Below are positions 22,801 to 33,147 of a stretch of 64,000 bases of DNA, piece by piece (position 1 is the stretch's first letter; each line of letters starts with the position of its first letter). Origin of the DNA: Persicaria tinctoria. Lineage: Eukaryota; Streptophyta; Magnoliopsida; Caryophyllales; Polygonaceae. The notes under the pieces were generated by a model. That model ran no database searches. It worked only from the letters and a program-made list of their open reading frames with translations, and had not been told where the DNA came from. Both the position numbers and the translations under genes were made by a program. The DNA lies in assembly GCA_037127255.1 (NCBI GenBank), contig JBANSL010000016.1, forward strand, positions 4,776,501 to 4,840,500. Reading direction: 5' to 3'.

Positions 22801-23921
22801 AAAAAAGAAAAATACAATGTGCAATATATTTTTATAAATCTTTTAGTTTTCCATTAAAATAATGTTAAAGAGTGTTATTTTTATTACTTAAAAAAATCAC
22901 CATTTTATTTCAAGAGCAAGATTGAAATCCACCTAAATCATCATTAACACTTTATGATTCGTTAATTCAATGGTAAATTGTGAGGTATATAGTGTCAAAT
23001 ATAAATGGATCGAATCTCATCTCATCTCATCTAAGTAATGTAACGTGCCCTTAAATTATGCGTCGTTAATTACGATTAGATCTCAACTAAAAGATAATGT
23101 GAAACGACAAATGATTGATTAGGCAAAAGAAAAAGTAAGCATAAATCATAATGAATTTGATTAGAGAGCTAGGATGGGGATTAGTGGGTGCAACCAATAT
23201 TTCATTTGATGGATCTTCATTGAGTTATCACCAAAAGCCAACTATATGCATTCCACTAGCTACCCAACCTTACAATAAAGACAACAAATATATTAGAATC
23301 AAATAAGTACAAAATTAATTAAGACAACCCAAAAAAAAAAGCAACAAATACATTAGTTTCTTCCTCTCTCCTTTTCATCAGACTTTCTAAAAAATTTCTT
23401 TAAAAATTAAAAGCAAATGTCATATTTTTTCAATTATTTTTTTATTTTTAAAGAATATGTATTTAATAAGAGTCTCCTAAATTTTTAAAAATGTGGTAAA
23501 TTTGGAGAAACGAAAAATAGATTAAAGGAGAAAATACGGTAAAATTCTCCAATAGCTTAAATATTTATAAAATGAAAAGAAATGCTTATGTTTATTTTCG
23601 CCATATATTTAGAAAAATTAATAAAATTACTGTTTATTTTCATAAGTCGTTTATTATTCATGAACATTTTCTTAAAATGATAGAAATTATATAAAATATT
23701 TTTTAATAATTTCATATTTAATAAAATACGAAATTATTAAAAAAATTAATATTTTTACCATCTAAGAAAATAGTAAACAACCTATAAAAATAAATAATTA
23801 CTCTTGTTAATAAAAAAATTATCTTCCCATAATTATGAGTTCCACTAAATATAATTACTACAAACACTTTCCAATTTACAAAAGAGAAAGTGCTTAAAAT
23901 AATATAAAAAAAAATAAAGTA
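19831..23921. other. 4.1-kb AT-rich intergenic region
   Basis: I see no gene or full element. Present are AT-rich low-complexity DNA, an (ATTT)n run near 22126-22144, and open frames below 105 codons without recognisable families. Confidence 0.5.
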
Positions 23922-24371
23922 TCAAGTGCAGAGGAACATGAGAGAGGCGGTGGACGCGTCGCTGCGGATCGCAGCTCCACCGAGGCGCTCATAGTAATCG
24001 ACGGAGTATAGGGAGAGGGCGAGCTGCGCGCCGTGCCTCCTCCAAACGCGGCGGGTCAAATCGGCGCCGCGCCGGCCGAATCGGAGACAGGACAGCGCCG
24101 GCTGGACACACACCATGTAGAGCCGCCGGTAGCCGCCGAGGGAGTTCACGAGGGCGCGGACGGAGGGGGGCGGCGGCGGCGCGCAGTGGCGGAAGCAGAG
24201 GAACTCCCAGACGGCGTCGTTCCGCGCGGCGCCGAGGGAGCGCGCGTCGAGGCGCTTCAGCACCTCCAAGAGCACGTCGCCGTGGTCGTTGATGCAGAAC
24301 GGCGCCGTTTCGGTTTTCCGCCGCCTCTTCCGCCGGTGCTGGTCTTGCTCTTCCATTGATTGCTGCTCCAT
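23922..24371 (-). CDS. SNE: SNEEZY/SLY2-like F-box protein with shortened F-box
   Basis: A single-exon 149-aa frame with a basic N-terminus and the family order I recall for Arabidopsis SNE (SLY2, about 157 aa): an F-box, then LGGYRRLYMVCVQP and LALSLYSVDYYERL, ending SLMFL. SLY1/SNE proteins bring DELLA repressors to SCF ubiquitin ligases in gibberellin signalling. The F-box reads DVLLEVLKRLDARSLGA followed directly by ARNDAVWEFLCFRH. Between SLG-A-A and RND the family normally has about ten residues containing the C-x-x-W part of the F-box core; they are missing without a frameshift. The gene is very GC-rich against AT-rich flanks, normal for this small intronless type. The start is the first ATG (second Met five codons on). 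Whether it still binds ASK1/SKP1 is uncertain. Confidence 0.85.
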   Translation of the reverse strand: MEQQSMEEQDQHRRKRRRKTETAPFCINDHGDVLLEVLKRLDARSLGAARNDAVWEFLCFRHCAPPPPPSVRALVNSLGGYRRLYMVCVQPALSCLRFGRRGADLTRRVWRRHGAQLALSLYSVDYYERLGGAAIRSDASTASLMFLCT

Positions 24372-24817
24372 CGGTGGATCGCATTAATGGCGGTGGGAAT
24401 TTGTATTTGTAGGGAGAGATCAGGGATGGATCTCTGCAAAATTGGGGATGGGGATGGAAGGAGACAAACTGTAAAGATCCAAGCCACAATAGCTCAAATA
24501 AAACAGTGCTGAGTTACAAATTACAAACAAATTTTCAATTTTTTTTTTAAAATTTCAGATATAATTTAATATTTTTAAAATTTTTTGTAGGGGTTTGATT
24601 TGGAGGTTTAGCGGGATCGCAGTGTGTGGGTGTCTCTATTGTGGAGTTGAGTAAAGTCAAATCAACTTTGCTTGAAAGTCAATCAAAGTGGTAATTTTTG
24701 GGTTGACTACCTAATACAGTGCTGTGATTAGTAATTACAGTAGCGATTTTTTTTAAAGTTTAATTTGTGACTTTTTTATGGTATTTAAAAATGGTAAAAG
24801 AAAAAGTGATTATTTAT
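24372..24817 (-). other. Upstream region of the SNE-like gene
   Basis: No coding sequence seen. It should contain the promoter and 5' UTR of the SNE-like gene, and it ends where the Mutator-type element begins about 450 bp upstream of the ATG. Confidence 0.45.
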
Positions 24818-24826
24818 TTAATTTTA

Positions 24827-25948
24827 CGGAAATTTCACGAGGTACCCCCGAGGTATCGCGAAATTCACGCGGTGACCACTTCTTTTACCTCTTTCACGTG
24901 GTACCCTTGAGGTTTGTGATTCTTTCACCTCGTGCCATTCCTTATTTATTTTAACGGTTTCCGTTAACTTATAAACCGATGAACACACTGCACATGGAAA
25001 ACTGAAGAGCACAGGCGCGCAGAGGAAGGCGCTGCTGGAGGGGGACTTGCCGGCGTAGGGGCTGTTGGTCGCCGTCGTTGGGGCTGGAGGGGGACTCGTC
25101 GGTGCTGCTGGCCGGACTCGACGTGCTCAAGGTGTTGGGGCTCTTCTCTCCGATTCCGAAGTCCTCCAATGCAGTCCGCCGAAATCCAGGTAGGGCTTGG
25201 AACTCGTCGGCGGAGATCGGCGCTTGAGACCTCCTCGAAAGTGATTAACTCTTCTGCCGCCAACGGCGCGGCCATCGCCGTCGGCCTTGAAGCACCGGAG
25301 ATGCCTCTGACCCCCCACTTCAAGCACGGGATGGAGAAATTGTGCAGACTCCTCGATCTCTCCGTACTCATCGCCATAGCAAAGCTCGGTTCCTCCGACA
25401 TCTTCGAATCCTTCCTCGCCTCCATCGACCGGCCACCGACAATTACCATCTGACGAACAAATCGGGACTCCCCTTGGAGAGAGAACAATCGATAGCTCTC
25501 TGCAAGATCGAATTAGCCTCCGTCCCTTATCTTTCATCCTCCTCTTCTTCTTCTTCAGTTGCCGTCAATGGCAACTCCGAATCCCCTTTCCGATCTGGAA
25601 AAACGAATGAAGGATTTGTTTGCCCCACCAGCCAAGAGAGAGAAATAGAGATATTAGATTAGGTTCGAGTCCGGCCAGCAGCACCGACAAGTCCCCCTCA
25701 AGCCCCAACGCCGACGAGTCTCCCTCCAACAACCTGGCCTTCCTCTGCGCGTGTGTTCTTCTTTCCCTAGTTAGTTTCAATTGAAGTAAATTGATTTTTT
25801 TTTTTTACAAGTTAAAACTGTTAAAATAAATAGAGAGGGGCATGAGGTGAAAAAATTACAAACCTCGGGGGTACCACGTGAAAGAGGTAAAAGAAGTGGT
25901 CACCGCGTGAATTTCGCGATACCTCGGGGGTACCTCGTGAAATTTCCG
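24827..25948. mobile_element. Mutator-type element (Pack-MULE) with 9-bp duplication
   Basis: 1122 bp with terminal inverted repeats CGGAAATTTCACGAGGTACC... of about 130 bp at high identity. The arms then continue as a gapped second block (GCGCAGAGGAAGGC ... GCTGCTGGCCGGACTCGA), so inverted similarity reaches roughly 290 bp per arm. An exact 9-bp duplication TTAATTTTA flanks it (24818-24826 and 25949-25957), the Mutator signature. The centre is GC-rich, carries a host gene fragment and no transposase, so the element is non-autonomous. The arms contain CACGTG (G-box core) repeats. Confidence 0.92.
25261..25420 (-). pseudogene. Captured DUF1639-like gene fragment
   Basis: On the minus strand one frame reads STERSRSLHNFSIPCLKWG, and the overlapping next frame continues GGQRHLRCFKADG. 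Together they match the motif I recall at the N-terminus of plant DUF1639 proteins (ERSKPLHNF.LP.LKWG.QR.LRC). One missing base between KWG and QR accounts for the shift. It sits in the centre of the Mutator-type element, which is what gene capture by a Pack-MULE looks like. DUF1639 function is not established. The call rests on memory of the motif. Confidence 0.6.
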
Positions 25949-25957
25949 TTAATTTTA

Positions 25958-26471
25958 TTAGGCATACGTGCACTCGGTTTTACTGTAATTGAACTAATAA
26001 TGGCTTAAATAATTCTCAATTGTTTTCATAGGGAGAGTTTGCAAATTAAGCTATAGTATTAGGTGTAATAACCTCAATTAAGAACGATTCTTTATCAAGT
26101 AAAGAAGCGATTATGGGAAAGAAATGTTAAAAAAAATTAAAATAATTCAAATTTAGAGAATTTTTTTTGAGATAATAAATTCAGAGAGAATTATTTCTAA
26201 TTGAGATAGGTTAAAAAAAATTACCCGGTTGGAATATATATGACGTTTGATTGAATACGAATATACGATGGAATAATACTTTCTAAATTGAGGAGAGGTA
26301 AATTGGACGACAAAGGTAGTATGCTAGTGTGTTACGTACTGTGTTATAATCTCATATAGGGGTGTTATTTTATACTACGCATTAGGGTAGCTAGTTTATG
26401 ATATAAATATATCCTTATACTTTATAATTGATCATTAAATGAATAATCCAATTACTTACCTCTTTACCTTT
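25958..26471. other. AT-rich spacer
   Basis: Nothing recognised between the two TIR elements. Confidence 0.4.
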
Positions 26472-27349
26472 GGGTCTGTTTGGATTCCCCATGTATTATG
26501 ATTATAAACACTTCATTTTAATTATAATATAATTAATTTTTAAACACCGTTTGGATGCCTGCGTTAGAAAAATGTTTAAAATTAAAAACACTTATTTTGA
26601 TAAGTTTTCTACGCCTCCCATCTCTTTGACTCTCCTCTTCTTGCTCCTGTGACTTCTAGAATCTCAAATCCACTTTTCTCTTCCACCACCAAAAAAATCT
26701 CAGTTTCTTCTTGAATCCCTCACCAAAGATAATCAAAACTCCAAGATCCATACCCTTTTGACCCAAAGAGGGCATTGTGGCAAGAGTCGGTATGGATCAT
26801 CACAGATCTAAGGGATTGAGTAGATTGAGGGAGGAAGGGCGAAGGGCGGAGACTTCCCGGAAAGCCAAACAAAGCCTGGGAGTTAAAAATCGCCCCAAAT
26901 CGGAGAACGAATAGCAAACAGTATATCAAAGCCAGCAAGAACAGGCCGACTAGAACAAGAGGAGGAGATTCAGAGGGAGTATGCTTCATGATCGAAGGTA
27001 GGAGACGGCGAGTTTGGACGGAGGGTTGGCGACGCTCTCCCGGGGGAGGGGTTTTTTGGATTCTCACAAAGAGGGATCTAATTTGGGGGTGGCTATGATT
27101 TTTGATTGTGCGGCTCGAGTATCTCCTTAGTTTCCCCCCTCAACGGAGAATGGCTTCCTCGCCGGTGTTGTGCTTTTGAATCTCTGCCGATATCGATGGC
27201 AATTCACTGTTGCAAGTGAAAGAAGTAGAGAGAGATTTAGTATAAAAGTATGGAGAGGGAGGGGGCATTTATTTCAATTATAATTAACTTTTCTATTTAA
27301 TACATGTCTTTCAATTATAATCATAATGCAAAGGAATCCAAACAGACCC
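26472..27349. mobile_element. 878-bp TIR transposon, non-autonomous
   Basis: Starts GGGTCTGTTTGGATTCC and ends with its exact complement. Sub-terminal sequences (TTATGATTATAA / TTATAATCATAA, AATTATAAT) are also inverted. The flanks share CTTTG if the TIR is taken to start one base in, or TTT if not, so the duplication length (3 or 5 bp) and superfamily are ambiguous; the TIR resembles PIF/Harbinger or hAT-like elements. The GC-richer centre holds a 115-codon minus-strand frame with a hydrophobic stretch (LVLVGLFLLALIYCLLFVL) that I do not recognise. Confidence 0.8.
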
Positions 27350-27441
27350 TTTGACTAATCTCTCTCTCATTTTACCTCTCCTTCTTCCTCTATCTCCCTC
27401 TTACCTTTATCTTCTTTCCCTAATCTCCCTTCAATCTCTAT

Positions 27442-28133
27442 TGATGGAAATTAGATGCGCAACGGAAGTTTTAGAAACTATTTTCTATCATCTAATCGCA
27501 AGGACCTTCATGCATAAAATCGATAGATCAAATCATTGTTCATAGGAGATACCTCTTGATGCGTGAACCGGATCTAAACGGTGAGGATTCGGAAGAGAAC
27601 TAGAGCCCCACGTGTTGCTCCTCTACTTGGTCCACAAGAGCCCGGTCTAGATCTCCTTTGCCTTCGACTGCTAGGACGAAGATCGAAAGGCGAACAATCA
27701 AATTGCTCTTGATTGATGATGGTGGAATTCAGCCTACACAGACCAAACATACGTCAAAGCTCCTTTTGTCTCTTTTGGAATGTGTTAATTAGGTCAAGTC
27801 ATAATAAGCCCATCTTTATAAGCTTATATTTATACCCTACTTGATTATTTATTTATTTCACAAATAAATCTTATCCCATTATTATTAATATATATCTAAT
27901 ATACACTAATAATAAAATCATCTATCTTTTGATCAAGCCCGTCAACTCTAAGTGTGTGACCGCATAGGACCCGTTTATAATAGCCATGGGTTTAACCCGT
28001 TTAAGCCCATTAATCGTAGTTGGCTTCTAGCAAAACATTACGACTCCTAAAATAATCGGATTGAATATCTCTATCAATTGTCCTATTCCATAATTAGTCA
28101 TTGCACATTAAATTAAAGGACACAATTCCTTCA
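27442..28133 (-). repeat. Copia LTR (3' LTR of the element)
   Basis: 692 bp, TG...CA ends, paired with 39753-40443. Confidence 0.95.
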
Positions 28134-29049
28134 ATCTCCCACTTGTCCTTAAACAAGTGTGCAATTTCAGATACCCGTGTCTCTTAATGTCATATTTGAT
28201 GATATGGTGACATTCATATCTTTTATCAAATATATTCCTTGAACTCCGAGTTCGAACTGTCAATTAAGCGGATGATTACAAATAATTCATCCGAGCATGG
28301 CCATGCATTTTCAGTTCTTGCTCTTCAAGTGGCCTAGATACCATTCCTTTTCAATGCATCACAATATGCATGAAGAAGGAGGACATCTACAGTCTTGTAT
28401 GACTATGGCTCCCACTCAACTTTTGGCAATCCCAACTACGACCTTTATAACTCCCTGTTACGGAAAGCGTTTAGCCGTGTCAAAGAAATACCAATTATCA
28501 AGAGAGACCATAACACACTCATGTATGAGGAATCTACTAATCATGGTTTAACTTAAAACTCTGCAATCCCTTTTGTAGAGTCTTAAGGTGGGTCTGTCCT
28601 ATATGTATCATCCATACATATATATGTAATTGACTAGACATCTCCATGTCCCTATATCCCATGAAACCTGGCGCTATCAGTCAACTTACAATATAGTCAT
28701 TTAATAAAATCACCTATGTCCAATTTGATGATTTCAGACTACGGACTTGCGATAATTCGTAACTGCATTTCACCTAATGGGGTTTCATTTACCAGAACAC
28801 TTACGATAAGCCCATTTGCGAACTAGGAATTATTTGGACATTTTATTTATCATTGTTCAAGACAATATATAAATAAGGATGAAATATCACATATATCAAG
28901 TCGAACATAAACTTAGTGTGTAACACTCTCAACATAAAATGTAATAGAAAGCAATCTCAAAAGCCATTCTCTAATGTGTTTGAGACCCTTAGCCCTAGTG
29001 TGACCATCATGCTTGAGCTAGGCATAAGCTTCGTCAATGGATTTGCAAT
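28134..29049 (-). pseudogene. Copia RNase H end and 3' untranslated region
   Basis: Minus-strand reading from the insertion point includes NIANPLTKLMP, the C-terminal hallmark of Copia RNase H, then MVTLGLR and stops. The rest to the polypurine tract is untranslated. The upstream half of this gene lies beyond 34638. Confidence 0.75.
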
Positions 29050-29054
29050 ATTGT

Positions 29055-30540
29055 TGATGAGCGGTTTTCAGTCGCCTAAACCGTATCAAAATAAAACTCA
29101 ACCCTACAAACTAGTATAGCAAGCAAGTAAGAGGTCGATCCCACAGAGAATCAAGTATTTCTCAACAATGTGTATTTACCAATTAGTAGAAAGTGGGGTT
29201 TTTGGTGATTGAAATAAGAAAGAAAACAAAATAAACTATAAACAAAACTGATGCAAAACAATTTAGAGAAGATCGCTCTACCTACAACTATCTACTTTAT
29301 TTGGTTGAATTGATATTGTAACGTCCTCTTGTCCTTTTAGGTTTCCTATGAATGCCCTTGTCCCGACCTAATATAGTTACTAGTCCAATCAGTCCTAGAA
29401 ACCCTTATCAATCGAACAGTCCCTAAAGAAGGATTTAACCCAATTGATAGCTTTAAGTTCAGAGATTAACCAAGGTATTTGCAGTCCCTAAAGAAGGATT
29501 TAACAACACATTCAACTTCCTACTCATTCAATTAGTTCAATCAGCCCTAAAGGAACAAGTTTGCCACTTGGGTTAAGGTTCGCAATCAGGAATCTACAAA
29601 ACCCTAGCAATTGAATTGATTCTATCAAGTTGATCAGTCGAGATAGAATAAAACAATCAAACATTCAAGCACAAAGAAGTCGAAACATTCAATATTGGAA
29701 ATAAGGAACAAGAATTAGAAACTCACAATTCAATCCAAATAAAGCTTCAAATTGTAGGTAGAACGAAGAGAGTTTAGTCGCCCATGGCGAACATCGCTCT
29801 CTCTCCAATTGTCTGATAGAACGTAAGAATAGAATAGAAGTTAATGAAAAATAACATAAAAGTGGCCTAATAATAATATCCAAGTCGGCCCCCAACAATC
29901 ATAGAATAAAACTAGGGTTTCCAAAACGGCGCATACGCGCTGTCCGTACGTGCGGCGGGCGCCGCAAAGTTGCGGCGGGCGCAGCAAACCATGCGGCGGG
30001 CGCAGCATGAATACCGCCCCTGGCGGCGGGCGCAGCAAACTATGCGGCGGGCGCAGCAAACTATGCGGCGGGCGCAGCAAACCATGCGGCGGGCGCTGCA
30101 TTGGGTTTTCCCGAAAATTCCGTCTCGAATTAGCTCTCGACGTCAACATGAAAGTTGTAGCTCTCTGAAAGAGCTTTCCAACGCATGGTCATAATAGTCG
30201 ATCGGACAACCGAGGCCTCCAGAAAGTGCAAAATAAGTTCACCATGTCTGGCGACAACTTCTGCAGACTTGTTCTTCGTTTAGGTTCGCTTCTTCTTCTC
30301 AGGACCTCTTGAGATCTTCATGTAAGCTTCTTCGATCAACTAGAAATTCTAATCCAATGCGTTATCAACCCATGTCTCCTCCTCGGATCCACGATTACCT
30401 GGAATAATCAATAAAAACATGTAGATTCCGACTCCACCAACATAGAGAGCAAATATGCAAATTGCACTTAATCCATGCATGATATGCATCTTAACTAAGC
30501 TAAATGCAACCTATTATGCCTACCTATATGCATGCTATCA
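29055..30540 (-). repeat. TR-GAG LTR, left copy
   Basis: 1486 bp, same length as the right copy. Carries a seven-copy GC-rich minisatellite at 29952-30099. Confidence 0.95.
29952..30099. repeat. GC-rich 21-bp minisatellite in LTR (left)
   Basis: Seven copies of GCGGCGGGCGCAGC (two with C or T for A) start at 29952, 29972, 29993, 30023, 30044, 30065 and 30086. Spacing is 20-21 bp apart from one 30-bp step. Confidence 0.95.
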
Positions 30541-32189
30541 AACTCCCCCACACTTAAGCTTTTGCTTGTCCTCAAGCAATGAAAACTAAATATAGAATTA
30601 ATCATCCCACAAATAAGATCTTCATGCTATAGTTTTAGAAAAGCAACATCAAACAATAGGAGCCATGAATAAGAGAACAAATATCCTAGCAAATATATGA
30701 GCGATCCAATAGTAAAAGCAAATTTAGTCCAACCTCACCGGGATGATGTGTTTCACTCAAGCTCTCATGTGTTTAGGCTTTAAAGTTCAACTCTCAACTC
30801 AATCCAAAATGCTCTATACACCGTGAAAGTTATCACTTGCAAACAACATCATGAGGACTTTTATAAGGTTGTAATGGGGCTTTGGTAGGAACATAAGGCA
30901 TGAGAAATATTTAGGCTTGTGGTGCTAAAAATCCGGGAAAAAAAAGAACAACAACCAACCAGAACAACACCAAAACTTCCATACTTCGCAAACCATTCCA
31001 ATAACATAAACTCCAATACACATCAATAAGCACTCGTCGATTTCAATAGCCATACAACTCATGCAATTTTTTATTTGGATGATGACTTTTTTTTTCTTTT
31101 ATGCTTACTTTTGCCCCTAAGTGAATTTTATCCTCCTTAGGTCCAAGCTTACTAGACTTTTACTCCTAAGTGAATTTTATCCTCCTTAGGCCCCTAGTAA
31201 TAAGTCATCTCTATTATGCAAGAAGGGTTACCTTATTTTGGCTATGCCTCTCGCAATGCACAACCATACATACATCATCTCCACTCAAAGCAACTCCAAC
31301 ATAAAGATTTTTCACCAATTCTCCTCCTAATTCCCGGATGGGGTCAGGCTAATCATTGGCTATGATATATTTTTGTGGAGCTATAAAAAAGAATAGGCTT
31401 TAAGGTTCAGACTGGCTTCAAGCACAGGATAATATGTAAGGTAGATAGGGTATAATATGGCTAAAGAAAACATGCCTCAATCATTTGAAATTCACAAGCA
31501 ACAAACATGTGCAATACGGTATTGAAATAAGAAGCATATGGAGAGTATAATCACATAATAGAAGCAAAAGGGAAATAATATGTAAAGTCCCTATAAGGCC
31601 AAAACAAACTCACAAAGGTTATGTTTTTTTTTAGATTTCAATTAAACCTCAACTATGAATCATACTTGCTCAATTATATTCTCAAATCATGCTCCAAAAT
31701 CATTTTCAAGCAATTCAATCAAATCATGGGATTTATGCAATTAAGATCATAAAAATAAATTAGAGGGCAAACTAAACCAAGATGGGTATCGTTAATAACA
31801 CTTAAATGCAATGCATGATATTTTTTTTTCAAATGCAGTATATGAATAAAAATAAATATGACAACATAAATAAACATGATAACATAAGTAAACATGATAT
31901 GCAAATTCTATCTATATGCAATGCAATCCCTCCCCCACACTTAAACCTTTCATTGTCCTCAATGAAACATAAAAGACAACAAAAAAATTAAAACATAGAG
32001 AAAGAGATGAATGAAATACTCACAATGTGGTGGAAGGGGCGATATAGGTCGGATCTGAGCATTGCGCGCGGCGGGTTAAAGAAAACTAGCTAACTAGGAA
32101 TTGAAATAACTAAAACTTACCTCGGGTTGCCTCCCGAGAAGCGCCTTTCTTTAATGTCATTGGCTTGACTTATTCTCAATCTCAAGACC
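30541..32189 (-). other. TR-GAG 3' untranslated interior
   Basis: No coding capacity seen. It has a duplicated phrase CCTAAGTGAATTTTATCCTC (about 31117 and 31167) and two purine-tract-like blocks on the minus strand, one at the LTR edge (30541-30552) and a second near 31926-31942, each next to a related CTTGTCCTCA/CATTGTCCTCA sequence. The inner block may be a leftover from an earlier element structure. Confidence 0.55.
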
Positions 32190-33017
32190 TTATTTCTCAG
32201 ACATTGTCAAGGCCCTCAGTAGCCTATCATATTCCTGTGCACATATCTTACACAGAACATCATAGTATAATAAATTGAAAGTATAAAATATAGAAGTTAA
32301 AGACCCTTTCAATTTATCAAAGAGTCTAGCATGACTCTCTACCGAAGGGATATGATACCACCAACACAGTTCCGTTGGTGGCTTCTCAAAGTAATGCTCC
32401 CAAGGGTCTGTATATTCACCAAAATTCACAAAAGTGCAAGAAATATCAATACCTTCTTCGAGAGCCACAGAAATCGGCTCGGTAAATGATTCCTTGATAG
32501 GCAAGTCAAGGATGATTTCTTCAGATGAAATAGGAGCCAAAACACATGGATCCTCATGCGTGCACTCATGAGACTCCATGTAAGGGAGCATCGGGCTCTC
32601 ATCGATCAAACCATCATTGTTTGTGTCTTGGTGTTCATCAACTTGAGGAATAAAGTATTGCTCTACTACCAACTCACTCACCGGTTGATTAAGTTGGTTC
32701 AATTGTTCCTCAATTCGCTCCATCCTTTTAAGCACCTGCTCCAACATAACCTGGCGTGTGAAAGCTTCTTCCTGCTCCACCTGGTGACCCATGTAACAGA
32801 AAAAATCCCACATCTCTGATAAGTTGAAACTCGCAAAGCCTCCGTTACTCATAGACTCGGCAAGTTCTTTGGTCTCAGGAGTCATGCCCTCAAGTACACA
32901 AATAACCATATCTTGCAAACTATCTTGGTAACCCCTTGCATAACGGGCATCCAATAAATTATGCACTCTTGTGAAATAATGGTGAAAATTTTCGCCTTGA
33001 TACTGCATTAATCTCAT
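32190..33017 (-). CDS. Gag-like protein of TR-GAG element
   Basis: A 275-codon uninterrupted frame. The N-terminal third (YQGENFHHYFTRVHNLLDA ... VLEGMTPETKELAESMSNGG) follows the Ty3/gypsy gag retrotransposon domain, in which E-x-F-x-x-Y/W-x-R-x-x-x-L is followed by the F/L-x-x-G-L-x-P-x-T-x-x-x-x-D/E pattern. A predicted coiled-coil-like stretch (VMLEQVLKRMERIEEQLNQL) follows. There is no zinc knuckle and no protease, so it is shorter than a full gag. It begins close to the primer site, which suggests loss of the gag N-terminus. Confidence 0.7.
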   Translation of the reverse strand: MRLMQYQGENFHHYFTRVHNLLDARYARGYQDSLQDMVICVLEGMTPETKELAESMSNGGFASFNLSEMWDFFCYMGHQVEQEEAFTRQVMLEQVLKRMERIEEQLNQLNQPVSELVVEQYFIPQVDEHQDTNNDGLIDESPMLPYMESHECTHEDPCVLAPISSEEIILDLPIKESFTEPISVALEEGIDISCTFVNFGEYTDPWEHYFEKPPTELCWWYHIPSVESHARLFDKLKGSLTSIFYTFNLLYYDVLCKICAQEYDRLLRALTMSEK

Positions 33018-33126
33018 CTTAAGATGTTAGTAGTAAGGGTGTCGTGAACCGTAAGATAGGTTCACAACAAAGTTAATTTATATACAATAATCGGCAAACA
33101 CACAAAACAAAGAAATAAACTTTGAT

Positions 33127-33144
33127 TCCCCGGCAACGGCGCCA
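33127..33144 (-). promoter_or_regulatory. Primer-binding site of TR-GAG element
   Basis: Minus-strand TGGCGCCGTTGCCGGGGA, three bases inside the 5' LTR. It is the tRNA-Asp-type site common in Athila-like elements. Confidence 0.88.
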
Positions 33145-33147
33145 ATT

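Noticed and set aside
24033..24489. Other long frames over the SNE-like gene
   Set aside because: Low-complexity Arg/Pro/Ala translations caused by high GC; only the frame at 24371-23922 has family motifs.
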